NCBI GenBank assembly: GCA_946800325.1
Contig: OX326956.1
Span: 24,402,356-24,466,355 of the forward strand
Length of the DNA: 64,000 nucleotides
Origin: Luzula sylvatica
Taxonomy: Eukaryota; Streptophyta; Magnoliopsida; Poales; Juncaceae
Reading direction: 5' to 3'
Part shown: positions 34,483-45,073 of the stretch, one piece after another
Layout of the letters: the number at the start of each line of letters is the position of its first letter
How positions within the stretch are numbered: position 1 is the first letter of the stretch
The notes under the pieces: model-generated
Seen by the model: the letters and a program-made list of their open reading frames with translations, nothing else
Database searches by the model: none
Told to the model about the DNA's origin: nothing
Made by a program: the position numbers and the translations under genes

Positions 34483-35304
34483 ATTAATAATTCATTTGCA
34501 AGAAAATATTGTAAATCAAGTCATTAATTATTCTAAACTTGATTTACTCAAAACACTACTACTTACAACCACTATGAACCCAAAGTGTATAAATTTTTTA
34601 ATAATTCTCAACAAAATAACATGAATGTTTTATTAAAAAAAGATTCCAGCATAAAAGATTTATTGGAAAAAAAATTACACGAAATCTTCTATTGTAAAAA
34701 AAATTCAAGAATAAAAAATTTATGGGAAAAAGATAGCTTGAAAAATTTTGTTGTAAAAAAAAATTAGAGCATGAAAAATAGTAATATAAATAAAATAGTC
34801 TATACAAAAATACTTTAGGCATCAAATTAATAAAATCAAAGATAAATATAAGTAACAAAATTAGAAGTATACATATCTTGTTATGAACTTATGAGCGGGA
34901 TGTTCGGAAGAAATTCATGTTTTGTGTTCTCTCAAGATTATTTTGACGAATAAAATGATGAAAAAATGAGTTTTTTTATAAAAAAAAAATTGCTCTATTG
35001 ATTTTTGGCGGGGAAAAACAAAATTTATTCTATTTTCATGAAAAATTAAGAAAAACCATCCAGTAATCATATTCCTATCAAATATTTCCTAAAAAACCGA
35101 ATATTATCTTACTTAATTATATATTATGAAATCAATACAAAATAAATATCAATGTATACTAATTTCAAATTTCAAAACACCAACCAGACATCTTCTGTAG
35201 TAAAAGATACGATACAAATGATCTAAAAATATGTTATTTGGACTTTTCAAAGCAGAAAAAGATTGCTATGAATCGAAAAGAAAACTTTATTTGTGTTTGT
35301 ATTT
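34483..35304. other. AT-rich spacer with A-rich degenerate repeats
   Basis: Positions 34625-34790 hold three imperfect ~55-60-bp repeats of the type AAAAAAGATTC.AGCATAAAA followed by ATTTATKGGAAAAA. No gene recognised. Confidence 0.4.
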
Positions 35305-35490
35305 TAGAGAATATTATTTTTTTTAATAGCATTTATTTTTAGAGAATAAATTTTTTAATACAACTAGTTTTTGGAAAATATTATTTTTGCATTACCATTA
35401 ATTTTTAGAGAATATTATTTTTCTAATACAACTAATTTTTAAAGAATATTATTTCTTAACAAAACTAAATTCTAGAGAACATTATTTTTT
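35305..35490. repeat. ~50-bp tandem repeat, about 4 copies
   Basis: Copies of TTTTAGAGAATATTATTTTT followed by .AATACAACTAA recur at about 35303, 35337, 35406 and 35443, with diverged members. Confidence 0.65.
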
Positions 35491-35494
35491 CCGA

Positions 35495-35865
35495 TACAAA
35501 TACGAATACGAATAAGGTATCTGGTATTCGATATCCGATTTCGAGTACGAATACATATCCGATATGAATACGGATACAAATACGTTATCCGATATCTATA
35601 ATTTCGGATACAAATACGATATCCGATATCCGATTATCGATATCTGATTTAAGATACGAATACTACAATATCCAATATCTGAGACGAATGCAAATATGAA
35701 TACGGTATACAATATTTGATATCCGATTTCGAACACGAATACGGTATTCGATACGAATACGGATACGAATACAGTATCCTATATCAATTTCCGATTCAGG
35801 ATACGAATACGGTATTCGATATGCGATATCTGATTTCGAATACAAATACGAATACGGAATAATTA
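35495..35865. repeat. GATACGAATACG-type low-complexity array
   Basis: Dense ATACGAATACGGTATCCGAT words over about 370 bp, bounded by AT-rich sequence. It looks like the subterminal repeats of the hAT group in the window, but no TAGGGGTG-type terminus or TSD was found. The Arg/Ile/Tyr-rich frame on the minus strand is an artefact. Confidence 0.7.
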
Positions 35866-36176
35866 AAATTAATTAATAAAATCAATTAGTTAAATTAAAT
35901 AAATAAACTCATTACATAAATTAATTTAGTAATTCATTAAATAATGTAAATAAAAAATTATGCATGAAAGAACTAGTCTCTTCAAATAATAAATTAATTT
36001 AGTAATTCATTAAATTAATTATAGGTGGTCACTTGTCTCTTCAAAATAATGCATTAATTAATTTATTTAATATTAACAATCCATAAAACTTTATAACTGT
36101 TGTCTCCCTCAGAAAAATCCAGTCGGAGGTAAGATTTGAAACCCAAGCTTTAATACTTGATTTCCTTGGTTTTTTA

Positions 36177-37196
36177 TAGGGGTGTACGTAGACCGGGTTG
36201 GGCGGGTTCTTATCGAAACTATAACCCAACCCACGTATAACGGGTTTCCATTTTTCCAACCCAACCCAACCCATGATACATATAAAAATTTCGAAACCCA
36301 ACATAACCGGGTTGGGCGGGTTGGGCGGGTTAGCCGGGTTTTTTTTTGCCGAGTATCTACTATAGAGATATGTATTCAATTATTCATATGTTTCAAAAAA
36401 AAAAAAATTCAATAAGAACTATATTTTTTATTAAATCATCACAATTATTTTAACAAACACATGAATCACAATTGAAAAATAAATCTTAATTAATTAAACC
36501 ATACAATATAACAAACACCCAATTCGATGTTATCACTTGGACTTGAATCATATAATGTAACATTAATTAAGTAAACTGGAATTCTTAAATTTGTAGTAAA
36601 CTATGAATATTAAAAAGAAATTATTGCAAAATAAATCTCCACATTCCTCTCGTGTGAAAGATCTCGGTTGTCCCGTGAAGAAATCGTCACATTCTTTTCT
36701 GTTTTATGTCCCATGAAGAAGTTTTTATGTTGTTGGTTTGTTTATTGCGATTTCATTTGCTTCCAACGTGATAGAAATAAAATAAAAGGTTTCGTCATGT
36801 TATTGACTATTGAGTTCTGTTATGGATTTGTGGCTAGTAATTCCGTGGACTTGTGCTTGTGTTTTAAGTGGATTATTAATTGAAGTGAAGAGAAACTAAG
36901 TCGAATTTATGTTAAAACAAATGTAGAGGATAAATGTGATAATTAATTTTTAAGTTATTAAAAATATGAATAAGTTATTAAAAATATGAATAAGTTTTTT
37001 CTAATTAATGAAAATTTAATAGTCTATGGGTCGGGTTGGGTTAATCCGGATTTTAAATTTCAAATCCGTAACCCGACCCGCAAAAAACGGGTCGGTCCGG
37101 GTCGGTCCGGATCCCGACTCAACAATTTCGAAACCCGCAAAAACGGGTCGGTCCGGGTTGGGTTGGACGGGTTGGAAAATTTTGTGTACACCCCTA
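36177..37196. mobile_element. hAT element with GGGTTGGGCGGGT repeats
   Basis: The 1020-bp element starts TAGGGGTGTACG and ends TGTACACCCCTA. The exact 8-bp TSD is GTTTTTTA (36169-36176 and 37197-37204). Left block words are GGGTTGGGCGGGTTGGGCGG. Right block words are AACGGGTCGGTCCGGGTCGG. The ~670-bp core is AT-rich. A frame at 36668-36883 has no recognisable domain and is not called a gene. Confidence 0.88.
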
Positions 37197-37247
37197 GTTT
37201 TTTATGTTTTGAAACCCAAAACTTCAAATCCTACAAGTCATCCGAAC

Positions 37248-37725
37248 TAGGGGTGTCAATGGGCGGATATTGCCCGAACCGACCCGAATCGTATCCTAAT
37301 AAATATCCGAATCCGAAAAAAAATATCCGGATCCGGATGGAACCGTATCCGTTTTTACGGGTATGGATCCGAATCTAAGAGCTAATTTTTTGATGGATCC
37401 GGATACTATCCGGATCCGAATAAAATTTTTAAACGGGTAACCAAGAAATCATGATCAAAATCTTAATAATACCTAATAGACAATAATTATATTTTAATTC
37501 ATAATAATACTTAATAATCAATAATCACTATATATATAATTTGTTTTAATATTACAAAATAATCAAGACTTGAATTCTAAAAATAATATTATATTATTAT
37601 ATCATAGTATCCGTTTTAATATACGAATATGATCCGTATTCGTATCCGTATCCGACAATATCCGAACCGTATCCGTATCCATTTAATATCCGAACCGTAT
37701 CCGGATCCGGATCCATATCCCAAAA
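37248..37725. mobile_element. hAT-like element with ATCCGGATCCGAATC repeats, right end not found
   Basis: The left terminus TAGGGGTGTCAATGGGCGG is typical of the group. Blocks of TATCCGAATCCGGATCCG words flank an AT-rich core (37430-37610). Repeats stop near CCGGATCCATATCC at about 37720 without a CACCCCTA end, so the 3' terminus is deleted or diverged. It starts only 51 bp after the previous hAT ends. Confidence 0.55.
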
Positions 37726-37956
37726 AAATATGGATATATATAAAATATATAAATAGTCCAGGACATTACCATAATATCAAATTTAATAAACGTGTATTCA
37801 GACTAGTAAAAACCCCACTTAAATAAACCAGCCCATCCAAATCATTATTACTATTACGGTGTACCTCCACCAGGTCTATACAAATTATTCTCCAGTCAAT
37901 TTCGGTCGGCCAGTTGATATATATATTTAATTCTCTATCCAGAAAAATTAATTATT

Positions 37957-38827
37957 GGGAAATTTTCAAAAAAAACCCCTATGTTTTTGGATATTCAAAA
38001 AAACCCCCTATCTTTTTGGAAACTCCAAAAAATCCCCTCTACCAAACTTTTATTTTCATATACCCTCTATGGAGTTAAAATTAACTATGGATGGTGTTAA
38101 ATATGTTTTTATGACCAAAATACCCTTCTTTTTACATATTTACTAATTAAAATAATGTTTTTGTTATTTGTATTAATTTTTGTAAAGTCCTAATTTTTTT
38201 TAGCTTATAATAATTTTTAAAAAATAATTATCATATGTTATATTTATATAATTTTAATATTTCATACATTATATATATTTGACTTTCATATTTTTTTACT
38301 GAAAAAATAACATAAAATAATAATAAGATGAACAATAATATTAAAATAACACCTTGCAAATATTTAAAAATTAAAATATCATGGATTTATTAAAAACATA
38401 TATAAAAGAAGAACGAAAATAAAAATAAAATAGATGTTTAAAGAAATATTTTTCTATCAATATATTTTCAAGGTGTTTATTTTATTATTATCTGATGTTA
38501 GTTTTTCATGAATAATAAATGAAATATTAAAATTATACAAACACAACATTTAATAATTTTATTTTTGTGAAATCATTATATGTTAAAAATTATTTATGAA
38601 TTTTCTTAAAACTAATAAAATTAATGAAAAAATAACAAAAATATACATATGAAAATAGAAGGGTATTTTGGTCAAAAAAAAAATTAACACCATCCATGAT
38701 TAGATTTAACCCCTATAGGGGATATTTGAAAATAAAATTTTGGTAGAGGAGGTTTTTTGGTGTTTTCAAAGAGGTAGGGGTTTTTTAGAATATCCAAAAA
38801 AGATAAGGGGTTTTTTGAAAATTTCCC
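37957..38827. mobile_element. fold-back element, GGGAAATTTTC type
   Basis: The left end GGGAAATTTTCAAAAAAAAC and the right end ...TTTTTGAAAATTTCCC are inverted. The arms continue pairing through CCCCCTATCTTTTTGGA, GACCAAAATACCCTTC and TTAACACCATCCAT for at least 180 bp. Flanks TTAATTATT (37948-37956) and TTAATTTAT (38828-38836) match at 7 of 9 positions, suggesting an eroded 9-bp TSD as in Mutator-type elements. Same terminal family as 17897-19140. No coding sequence. Confidence 0.72.
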
Positions 38828-39285
38828 TTAATTTATTTAATTTCCATAGAGCCCACATGTCTTTGTAAACTTTTTAATTTTCTTCCCGGACCCGAAATCT
38901 CTTACAAACTTTAGTTAATTCGAGATTTACGCGTCCGTCAAGAGTCACGCTTTTCTCGTGGCAGTATGTTTTTGACCGAACAGAATTTCCTAGAACCCTC
39001 CTGTATTTACGCTTCGTTCTATCTAAATTACACGTGTCTCGTCCTGAGGTGATAGTTTGTATGTTTGCTGTTCGTATCCATAGTATTGATGAGTAGTTTA
39101 TTTATTCAACGGCTCGTATGAAAGATTCGCTGAACAATTATTGAGAAAAATATTAAGGAGAAAATTTGGAAAATATCAGCGCGCCTGGAATTTGGATTAT
39201 TGACTGCTATTAAGTGATTTTTTTGTGGATTTTGAGCTTGTTTTGTGAAGTTTGATTTTGCTGAAGGCGATTCCGAGTTTGAACT
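38828..39285 (+). promoter_or_regulatory. upstream region and 5' leader of the BPS1-like gene
   Basis: The 450 bp before the UTR intron are clearly less AT-rich than the neighbouring repeats. They contain the block GCCCACATGTC...ACGCGTCCGTCAAG (38849-38941) that is also present at 11062-11155, including an ACGCGT core. No unambiguous TATA box was identified, so the exact start site is unknown. The leader ends at the donor AACT|GTAAGT. Confidence 0.4.
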
Positions 39286-39953
39286 GTAAGTTTTTATTTA
39301 TTTTTTTGATGTATTTTTGGTAGATTTAGTGGAATTTGTTGAGGTTATGCTTGGAGTTTGTATGGATCTGAATCCTGAGTATTTGTGAATTTTTGGAATG
39401 ATTTGTGTTTGCCTTTGATAAGGAAGTGTGTTTCAAGCAATATTTTCATGTGTTTTAAGGCAAAGAAAGACCAGATTGAACTTGTTCACTTACCAAATGT
39501 CTAATTATCTTGTAGTATCCTCTATGTTGGGTGAAAACTCGCATAGTAGTTGTAGCAGATCTATGTTTGGTTTGGTTTGTGGTTATTTGAGTGTAATTAG
39601 GTTCGAATTGTAGATCTAGTTTGAAAATTTACCCTAAATGTTATTTCCATTCAATCCAAAGATCTTTTGGATTTGTAGTTCGTCCAAAAGTTATCTTATG
39701 TTGTTTCATATTCTCACAAATCAAATATTTACAGATCCCCTGTCCTGTGCTATTTTGAAATTACAGATGATGTATGTTATATTAAGGTTAGGTTTTAACA
39801 GCTGTCATATACACAGGGTGATGTAGTTTTTCAAAATTCGTGTTCGTACATACAGGGTTTTTTTTCAATTTTTGATGAACAAATCATCATTTTGGTACCA
39901 TTTATTTAAACATTATGATTAGCCACATCCTTTTCTTTTCATTCCATTTACAG
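39286..39953 (+). other. 5'UTR intron of the BPS1-like gene
   Basis: Donor AACT|GTAAGTTTTT at 39286 and acceptor CCATTTACAG|ATAAAAA ending at 39953, just 7 nt before the ATG. The 668-bp body is T-rich, as in plant introns. UTR introns of this kind often support expression in plants. The sequence supports the intron, but transcript data would be needed to confirm it. Confidence 0.6.
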
Positions 39954-39960
39954 ATAAAAA

Positions 39961-41025
39961 ATGAGTCGACCACAAGAATCGCAACGTACCAGCCATTCCT
40001 TTTTCGGAAACCCATTCCGTACCATTCGCCATAAAAGAACCTCGCACCTCTCCCCCAAACTTCTCCCCTACCAATCCTCCTTCGAGCAAACCCTAACCCT
40101 TATTCTCCAAAAACTCAAACCTAAGGAGAATTCCGAAATCCTAACCCTAGCATGGATGAAGCAAGCGATAGACGGCTTATCCGAAGCCCATACCGGCATC
40201 ACAACCCTAATTGGAGATCTCCAGTTCCCCGTCTCGGACTGGGAAGAGAAATGGATGGACACTTATCTAGACAGTAGCGTGAAACTACTCGATATTTGCC
40301 TCGCGTTGAATTCTGAGCTGGCACGTCTCGACCAAGGTCAACTCTTGCTACAATACTCTCTTCATGTGTTGGATTCCTCCGAGAAGGATGCTGCCAGATC
40401 AGCTGAGAAGCTTAAGCGGGTTAACGGGTCGTTAAAAGAATGGGTTGGGAAATTAGGGTTTCGCAGCGAGAAACTTGTAGGGTGTATTAACATATTAAAT
40501 ACACTTTCTAGAAGCCTCGTTATTGGTAAAGTGAGAGACTCTGCGAAAGGGAGAATTCTTTTGCGGGCTTTGAGCGGAGTCAAAGCGATAACGATATTAA
40601 TCGGATCTGCTTTGATATCCGTGCTGTTGAACAGTACGAGTCCTCTGGTTGAAATTAGGGTTTCGGAGGATTTTGCGTGGTGTGGGGCCTTTAACGAGTT
40701 GAAGAGCGTGATTTACGATGAAATTAGGGTCAGGGTTTTGGAAGGGAGAGTGAGTTGTGTTAAGGAGGTGCGAGAGGTAGAGAGTTGTGCTAAAAAGTTG
40801 AGCGAGGAGTGTGTTGAAATGGAGAGGAATGGAGAGGAGGATGAAATGGAGAAGGTGAGTGAACTGGAGGAGCGTGTTACGGAATTAAAAAAGAGTGCGG
40901 AAAGATTTCGGGTCGGGTTGGCTTTGTTGTCTAAGCGGGTCGAGGAATTTTTTCAGATCGTGTTGACGGGTCGCGATGCTCTGCTTTGTAATCTCAGGGT
41001 TTGCGATGGTGAAACCAAGTTGTGA
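39961..41025 (+). CDS. BPS1-like: BYPASS1 (BPS1)-like protein
   Basis: Intact 354-codon single-exon gene. The start MSRPQESQRTSHSFFGNPFR, then LSPKLL (residues 30-35), a segment WEEKWMDTYLDSSVKLLDIC (94-113) and LARLDQGQLLLQYSLHVL match the plant BPS1/DUF793-type family, whose Arabidopsis member is of similar length. In that plant BPS1 prevents overproduction of a root-derived mobile signal that arrests shoot growth; its biochemical activity is unresolved. Residues 203-223 form one hydrophobic stretch (possible membrane contact). Residues 265-330 are charged and heptad-like, predicted coiled coil. The ATG follows a 5'UTR intron acceptor by 7 nt, and coding GC is well above the flanks. A PIF element lies 258 bp downstream. 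Family assignment is firm, orthology less so. Confidence 0.88.
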   Translation: MSRPQESQRTSHSFFGNPFRTIRHKRTSHLSPKLLPYQSSFEQTLTLILQKLKPKENSEILTLAWMKQAIDGLSEAHTGITTLIGDLQFPVSDWEEKWMDTYLDSSVKLLDICLALNSELARLDQGQLLLQYSLHVLDSSEKDAARSAEKLKRVNGSLKEWVGKLGFRSEKLVGCINILNTLSRSLVIGKVRDSAKGRILLRALSGVKAITILIGSALISVLLNSTSPLVEIRVSEDFAWCGAFNELKSVIYDEIRVRVLEGRVSCVKEVREVESCAKKLSEECVEMERNGEEDEMEKVSELEERVTELKKSAERFRVGLALLSKRVEEFFQIVLTGRDALLCNLRVCDGETKL

Positions 41026-41283
41026 TATTGCACTGCTCGTCTCCAGTCTGTTAGAACGGAGGTATTGAACAGGAGAGGAGCTGTGATGTATGTGTTGTGG
41101 TATTGTGTAGTGTATTATTTAACCTGGTGTTTTATTTTGGGTAATGTTAATGTAACAAAACTTATATATATAAAATATTTTATATTAGGAGTGAAAAATA
41201 TCATTCTTCTAAGCATAATAACAAGTATAAATCGATAATGGGTGTGTTTTCAGGTAATTAGATTGATTGGATAAGATCATTAA
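41026..41283 (+). other. 3' flank of the BPS1-like gene
   Basis: Likely 3'UTR. TTATATATATAAAATATTTT at about 41161-41180 is a plausible AT-rich polyadenylation region. Ends at the TAA target of the PIF element. Confidence 0.4.
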
Positions 41284-42837
41284 GGCCCGGTTCGCTACTG
41301 CAGTTTTGTAGTCTAGGAAGTGAAATTTTCAAGATATTCTCGGAATTGAAACTTGGTAGTGTTCTCTCCATCATAGGAAGTACAGTTTTATATTTCAAAA
41401 CTCTTCAAACTTGAAACCCACATGGTGTATATACTGTATTTTGAAAACTTGTGTAAAAGTGGATTTTTAGAAACTCTCTCTCTCTCTCTTTCTCTCGCTT
41501 TCTTTGTTGTGAACTACCCCACCTCTCTCACTCCTTCCCGCCAATCTGAAGAACAAGGATAGATGAAGAAATCAGCTCAATCCGACGAGGTAATCGGCAA
41601 CCCTAGCCACGTTGTAGCTTCAAGAAAGAGAAAAGGTGTGATTTCCCTCTTTTACCTTCTCATTTTTCTCTATTTTACTTCTTTTATTTCTTGCTTTACT
41701 GGTGTATTGTCTTTTTGACAAATTTTAGAAAGGGTTTCTTGCAAAAAAAATTTTGAATGGAACTCGACAGGTTTCTTGCAAATTATACTCGAAATTAACT
41801 TTTTTCAAGTTTAATATCAGTTTCAAGTTTAATATCAGCTTCAAATTGGGTGTTTTTGTGAATTTCAGTTAGTTCTTCAAATTTTCAACTTCAATTTGGG
41901 TTGTTTTAAGATCTCCTGTCGATATTTATGCAATACTGTTCAATTCAAAAGCACATCAGTAATTCAAAAATGGACAAAAGTGTCAATTTGTACAATACTG
42001 TCTTAAGATTTTCTCAATTTATGCATAAATTCAAAAGCAATTTGTGCAATACTGTCTTTCGGAATGTTTTTTCTCAATAACTTCAATTTGCCATTTTCTT
42101 GCTTTAGTGATGTGCTTTATTCAAATTATAAAAAATTTGTGCAATACTGTAATGTCCTCACTGTAATGTCTTTACTAATGTCATTACTGTAATTTCAACT
42201 TATAAAAAATTTCAACTTATAAAAAATTACTGGTTTGGCTTTACTGTAATGTCTTTACTGATGTGTTTTACTTCAATTCTTTACTTAATTAATCTGCAGA
42301 AAAAGATAGAGATGTCGTACGAGCCGAATGGACCGAAGTGCAAAGGGCATACTTGGTGTCGTTGTTAGTTCAATATGGAGCAAAAGAGTATCGGACTGAT
42401 AACGGGTGGAACCCTAGAGCTTGAAGTAATTATGTCGTGTTATTTTTGGTGTTATAACAAACATATGTTATGTTTATGTTTATTTTGGTATGAAAAATAT
42501 GTTTATTATTGAAGTTATGTTATGTTATGTTTGTTATAACAAGTATGTTGGATGAGTTTTGTGAAATTATTTTAATATATATTAACATGTTTCTTGGATA
42601 TAACAAGTATCGGTTTATGTTTTAATTAAATATGAATCAAAATTCTAATTAAGTTGTATTCAATATCATATTGATATTTTTGATAGTTTTCTGAATTTTC
42701 ATCAAACACTTTTTTCCTTGCAATTCCATATAGTTTTTATAGTTTCAGGTACAACTAGTTTCCTGATAAATAATTACTAACATCCTGCAACTACAAATTT
42801 CCTGCTGCTACACAAAATTAACCTAGCAAACACGCCC
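41284..42837 (+). mobile_element. PIF/Harbinger element, internally deleted
   Basis: The 1554-bp element has terminus GGCCCGGTTCGCTACTGC at the left and the reverse complement GGGCGTGTTTGCTAGGTT at the right. Both are of the GGSC..GTTTGCT type of PIF/Harbinger elements. The 3-bp TSD TAA is exact (41281-41283 and 42838-42840). It retains the first exons of a Myb/SANT-like ORF (41563-42424) but no DDE transposase, so it cannot move alone. It sits between the two intact host genes. Confidence 0.85.
41563..42424 (+). pseudogene. truncated Myb/SANT-like ORF of the PIF element
   Basis: Exon 1 (41563-41635) reads MKKSAQSDEVIGNPSHVVAS then RKRK and ends AAAAG|GTGTGA. Exon 2 (42300-42424) follows ...CTGCAG and reads in phase E-KDRDVVRAEWTEVQRAYLV, then a segment ending NGWNPRA and a stop. 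The tryptophan pattern (AEW...AYLVSLL...GWNPRA) is the start of the plant Myb/SANT-like domain found in the DNA-binding ORF of PIF/Harbinger elements. Normally the domain continues past the second tryptophan, so the protein is cut after about 65 residues and the rest of the ORF and the transposase are deleted. The splice phase is still intact. Confidence 0.6.
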
Positions 42838-43307
42838 TAAGTGTGTTTATGTTTTAACTAATATCTCAAATAGTGCTGGTTTGTGCTTGTTAAGATTAAA
42901 ATATTTTTTTGTGTCTCAGTTTGCATTATTTAGGGTCACTCGTGTAATTTACATTTAACATTTGAAATCAAAATTTACCACTTACTTTTCAAAAGCGAGT
43001 GTGTTAATTTTATAATTTATTTAGCAAAGTGTTTGCAATTGTTGCTTTGCATTTGTCCACGACCACGAGTAACACGGGACAACATACACAAGAAATAAAT
43101 AATAATGAAATTTCTCGTTTATCGAAGTTATTGGGGACCGAAACCTAAATTATTTATCCATTTAATTCTAAGAATTTCGTACTTTTGAAATTTGAAAACC
43201 TTGATTCGAAGTAAATTATCCAAACGCGTCAGTCGTCACTGATGACATAACTATTTTGATACCATTATATATTAGAATAATCAACCATTTCAAAAATAAA
43301 AACCATC

Positions 43308-43314
<7 letters not shown>
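42838..43314. promoter_or_regulatory. intergenic/promoter region of the CYP89A-like gene
   Basis: Contains no other gene. ACCATTATATATTAG at 43261-43275 is the best TATA-like sequence, about 260 bp before the ATG. The SINE-like insertion at 43315-43454 now separates it from the coding start. Whether it is still the promoter cannot be told from sequence. Confidence 0.4.
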
Positions 43315-43345
<31 letters not shown>

Positions 43346-43454
43346 AACTAAATGGAGAAGGCTCGGTGGTCCTCCATCCATTGGTGCCAATGGGACTCGA
43401 ACCCACAACCTCTCACTATCTTTTTGCTCACTATCTTTTTGCTTATTATAAAAA
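43315..43454 (-). mobile_element. SINE-like insertion immediately upstream of the P450
   Basis: On the minus strand the unit carries GTGGGTTCGAGTCCCATTGG, with a perfect B box GGTTCGAGTCC (43392-43402). It ends in a poly(T) tail (plus-strand A run 43315-43344). Direct repeats AAAACCATCCATTTTA flank it at 43299-43314 and 43455-43470. A neighbouring duplication of CTCACTATCTTTTTGCTTAT (43429 and 43471) complicates the border, so part of the repeat could come from local duplication. The A box is weak. Confidence 0.5.
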
Positions 43455-43528
43455 AAAACCATCCATTTTACTCACTATCTTTTTGCTTATTATAAAATGA
43501 AAGTATCAAATTGAGAACCACAAAAAAA

Positions 43529-45073
43529 ATGGAATCAACATGGCTTCTTCCAATCCTTCTCTTCCTCATCTCTCTTTTTTTCCTCCTAAAAAGGAGAAAC
43601 CGGCTCCCTCCGGGGCCACTATCGGTGCCGATTATCGGTAATCTATTATGGTTTCGCCACTCTATATCAAATATCGAACCGCTTCTTCGCGATCTTCACG
43701 AGAAATACGGTCCGATAATCACTCTCCGAATCGGGTCTCGGGTTTTGATCTTCGTTTCGGATAGGCGTCTCGCTCACACCGCTTTGATCACGCACGGTGC
43801 GGTCTTCGCGAGCCGGCCCGAACAACCGGAATTTCGTCAAATCCTCACTGCTAATTCTTGTAACATCTCAGGGTCTACGTACGGACCGCTTTGGCGTTCG
43901 TTGAGACGGAATCTTGCCGGCGAAGCCCTTCATCCTTCTCGAGTTAAATCTTTTTCTCCTGCCCGTAAATGGGTTCGTAGCGTACTTGTCGAAAAATTGA
44001 AAAATAGTGAAGGGAATTCAATAATAGAGAGTTTACAATTTGGGATGTTCTGCTTGCTCGTGTACATGTGTTTCGGAGAGAGGCTCGACGAAAATAACGT
44101 GAGGGCGATCGAAAAGGCAATGCGAGATATTTTGTTGTACGGAAACAAATTAAATGTTTTTAATTTCATGCCTTTTATTACTAAATTTTTGTATGGAGAG
44201 CGGTGGAATACGGTCATGAAAATGGGTAAAAAACGGAAGGAAATTTGCATGCCGTTACTAGAAGCTCGAAAGGAGCTGAAATCAAAGAAGGATGGAAAAG
44301 AATTAGAAAATAATAAAAATGAAGAAAATGTTTTGACACATTGTTATGTCGATACGCTACTCGACATAAAACTTCCCGAAGAAGGGAGATCTTTATCGAA
44401 TGAAGAATTGGTCGTTCTTTGCTCGGAGTTTCTAAACGCGGGTACGGATACAACTTCGACTGCTCTCCAATGGATCATGGCTGAGTTGACGAAAAATCCG
44501 AGCGTGCAACTAAAACTTTGGGAGGAGATAAAACAAGTGTTGGCGGCGAATAATAATTGTGACGAGGTGAAAGAGGATTTTTTGGAAAAAATGCCTTATT
44601 TAAAAGCCGTTGTATTGGAGGGTTTACGCAGGCATCCACCAGGACATTTCGTGCTTCCCCATGCCGTGACGGAAGAGATTTCCATTAACGGTTATTTAAT
44701 ACCCAAAAATGCATCCGTGAACTTTTTGGTGGCCGAAATGGGGATGGATGAGGAAGTGTGGGACAATCCGAACGAGTTCAAGCCTGAGAGGTTTATGAAA
44801 AACGGGGAAGGTGAAGGGGTGGATATCACAGGGACGAAAGAGATAAAAATGATGCCGTTTGGGGTTGGAAGAAGGATTTGTGCCGGTTTGGGACTCGCAA
44901 TGTTGCATTTGGAGTATTTTGTTGCCAATTTGGTGATGGAGTTCGAGTGGAAAGAAATTGAGGGGGAGGAGGTCGATTTGGCTGAGAAAAACGAGTTTAC
45001 TGTCGTTATGAAGAATCCTTTAAAGGCTCGACTTGTTCCGAGACAAAATTTGTGTAATATAGTATCTAAGTAA
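43529..45073 (+). CDS. CYP89A: cytochrome P450, CYP89A-type
   Basis: Intact, intronless, 514 codons from the chosen ATG. Numbering here counts from an in-frame ATG six codons upstream (43511). MESTWLLPILLFLISLFFLL is the ER membrane anchor, and family proteins start ME.W, so 43529 is preferred. Then come the hinge RLPPGP (31-36), I-helix AGTDTT (310-315), ExxR as EGLRR (E370, R373), PERF (425-428) and heme loop PFGVGRRICAG with Cys457. All catalytic motifs are present. CYP89A/CYP77-type plant P450s are typically intronless; Arabidopsis CYP89A9 oxidises chlorophyll catabolites, but other members' substrates are unknown, so a specific reaction is not claimed. A SINE-like insertion ends about 75 bp upstream. 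Confidence 0.93.
   Translation: MESTWLLPILLFLISLFFLLKRRNRLPPGPLSVPIIGNLLWFRHSISNIEPLLRDLHEKYGPIITLRIGSRVLIFVSDRRLAHTALITHGAVFASRPEQPEFRQILTANSCNISGSTYGPLWRSLRRNLAGEALHPSRVKSFSPARKWVRSVLVEKLKNSEGNSIIESLQFGMFCLLVYMCFGERLDENNVRAIEKAMRDILLYGNKLNVFNFMPFITKFLYGERWNTVMKMGKKRKEICMPLLEARKELKSKKDGKELENNKNEENVLTHCYVDTLLDIKLPEEGRSLSNEELVVLCSEFLNAGTDTTSTALQWIMAELTKNPSVQLKLWEEIKQVLAANNNCDEVKEDFLEKMPYLKAVVLEGLRRHPPGHFVLPHAVTEEISINGYLIPKNASVNFLVAEMGMDEEVWDNPNEFKPERFMKNGEGEGVDITGTKEIKMMPFGVGRRICAGLGLAMLHLEYFVANLVMEFEWKEIEGEEVDLAEKNEFTVVMKNPLKARLVPRQNLCNIVSK

Noticed and set aside
35663..35845. Arg/Ile/Tyr-rich frame on the minus strand
   Set aside because: Product of GATACGAATACG low-complexity repeats.
36668..36883. 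71-codon frame (MSREEIVTFFSVLC...) inside a hAT core
   Set aside because: No family match, no support from splice sites or the transposase layout. It may be chance in AT-rich DNA.
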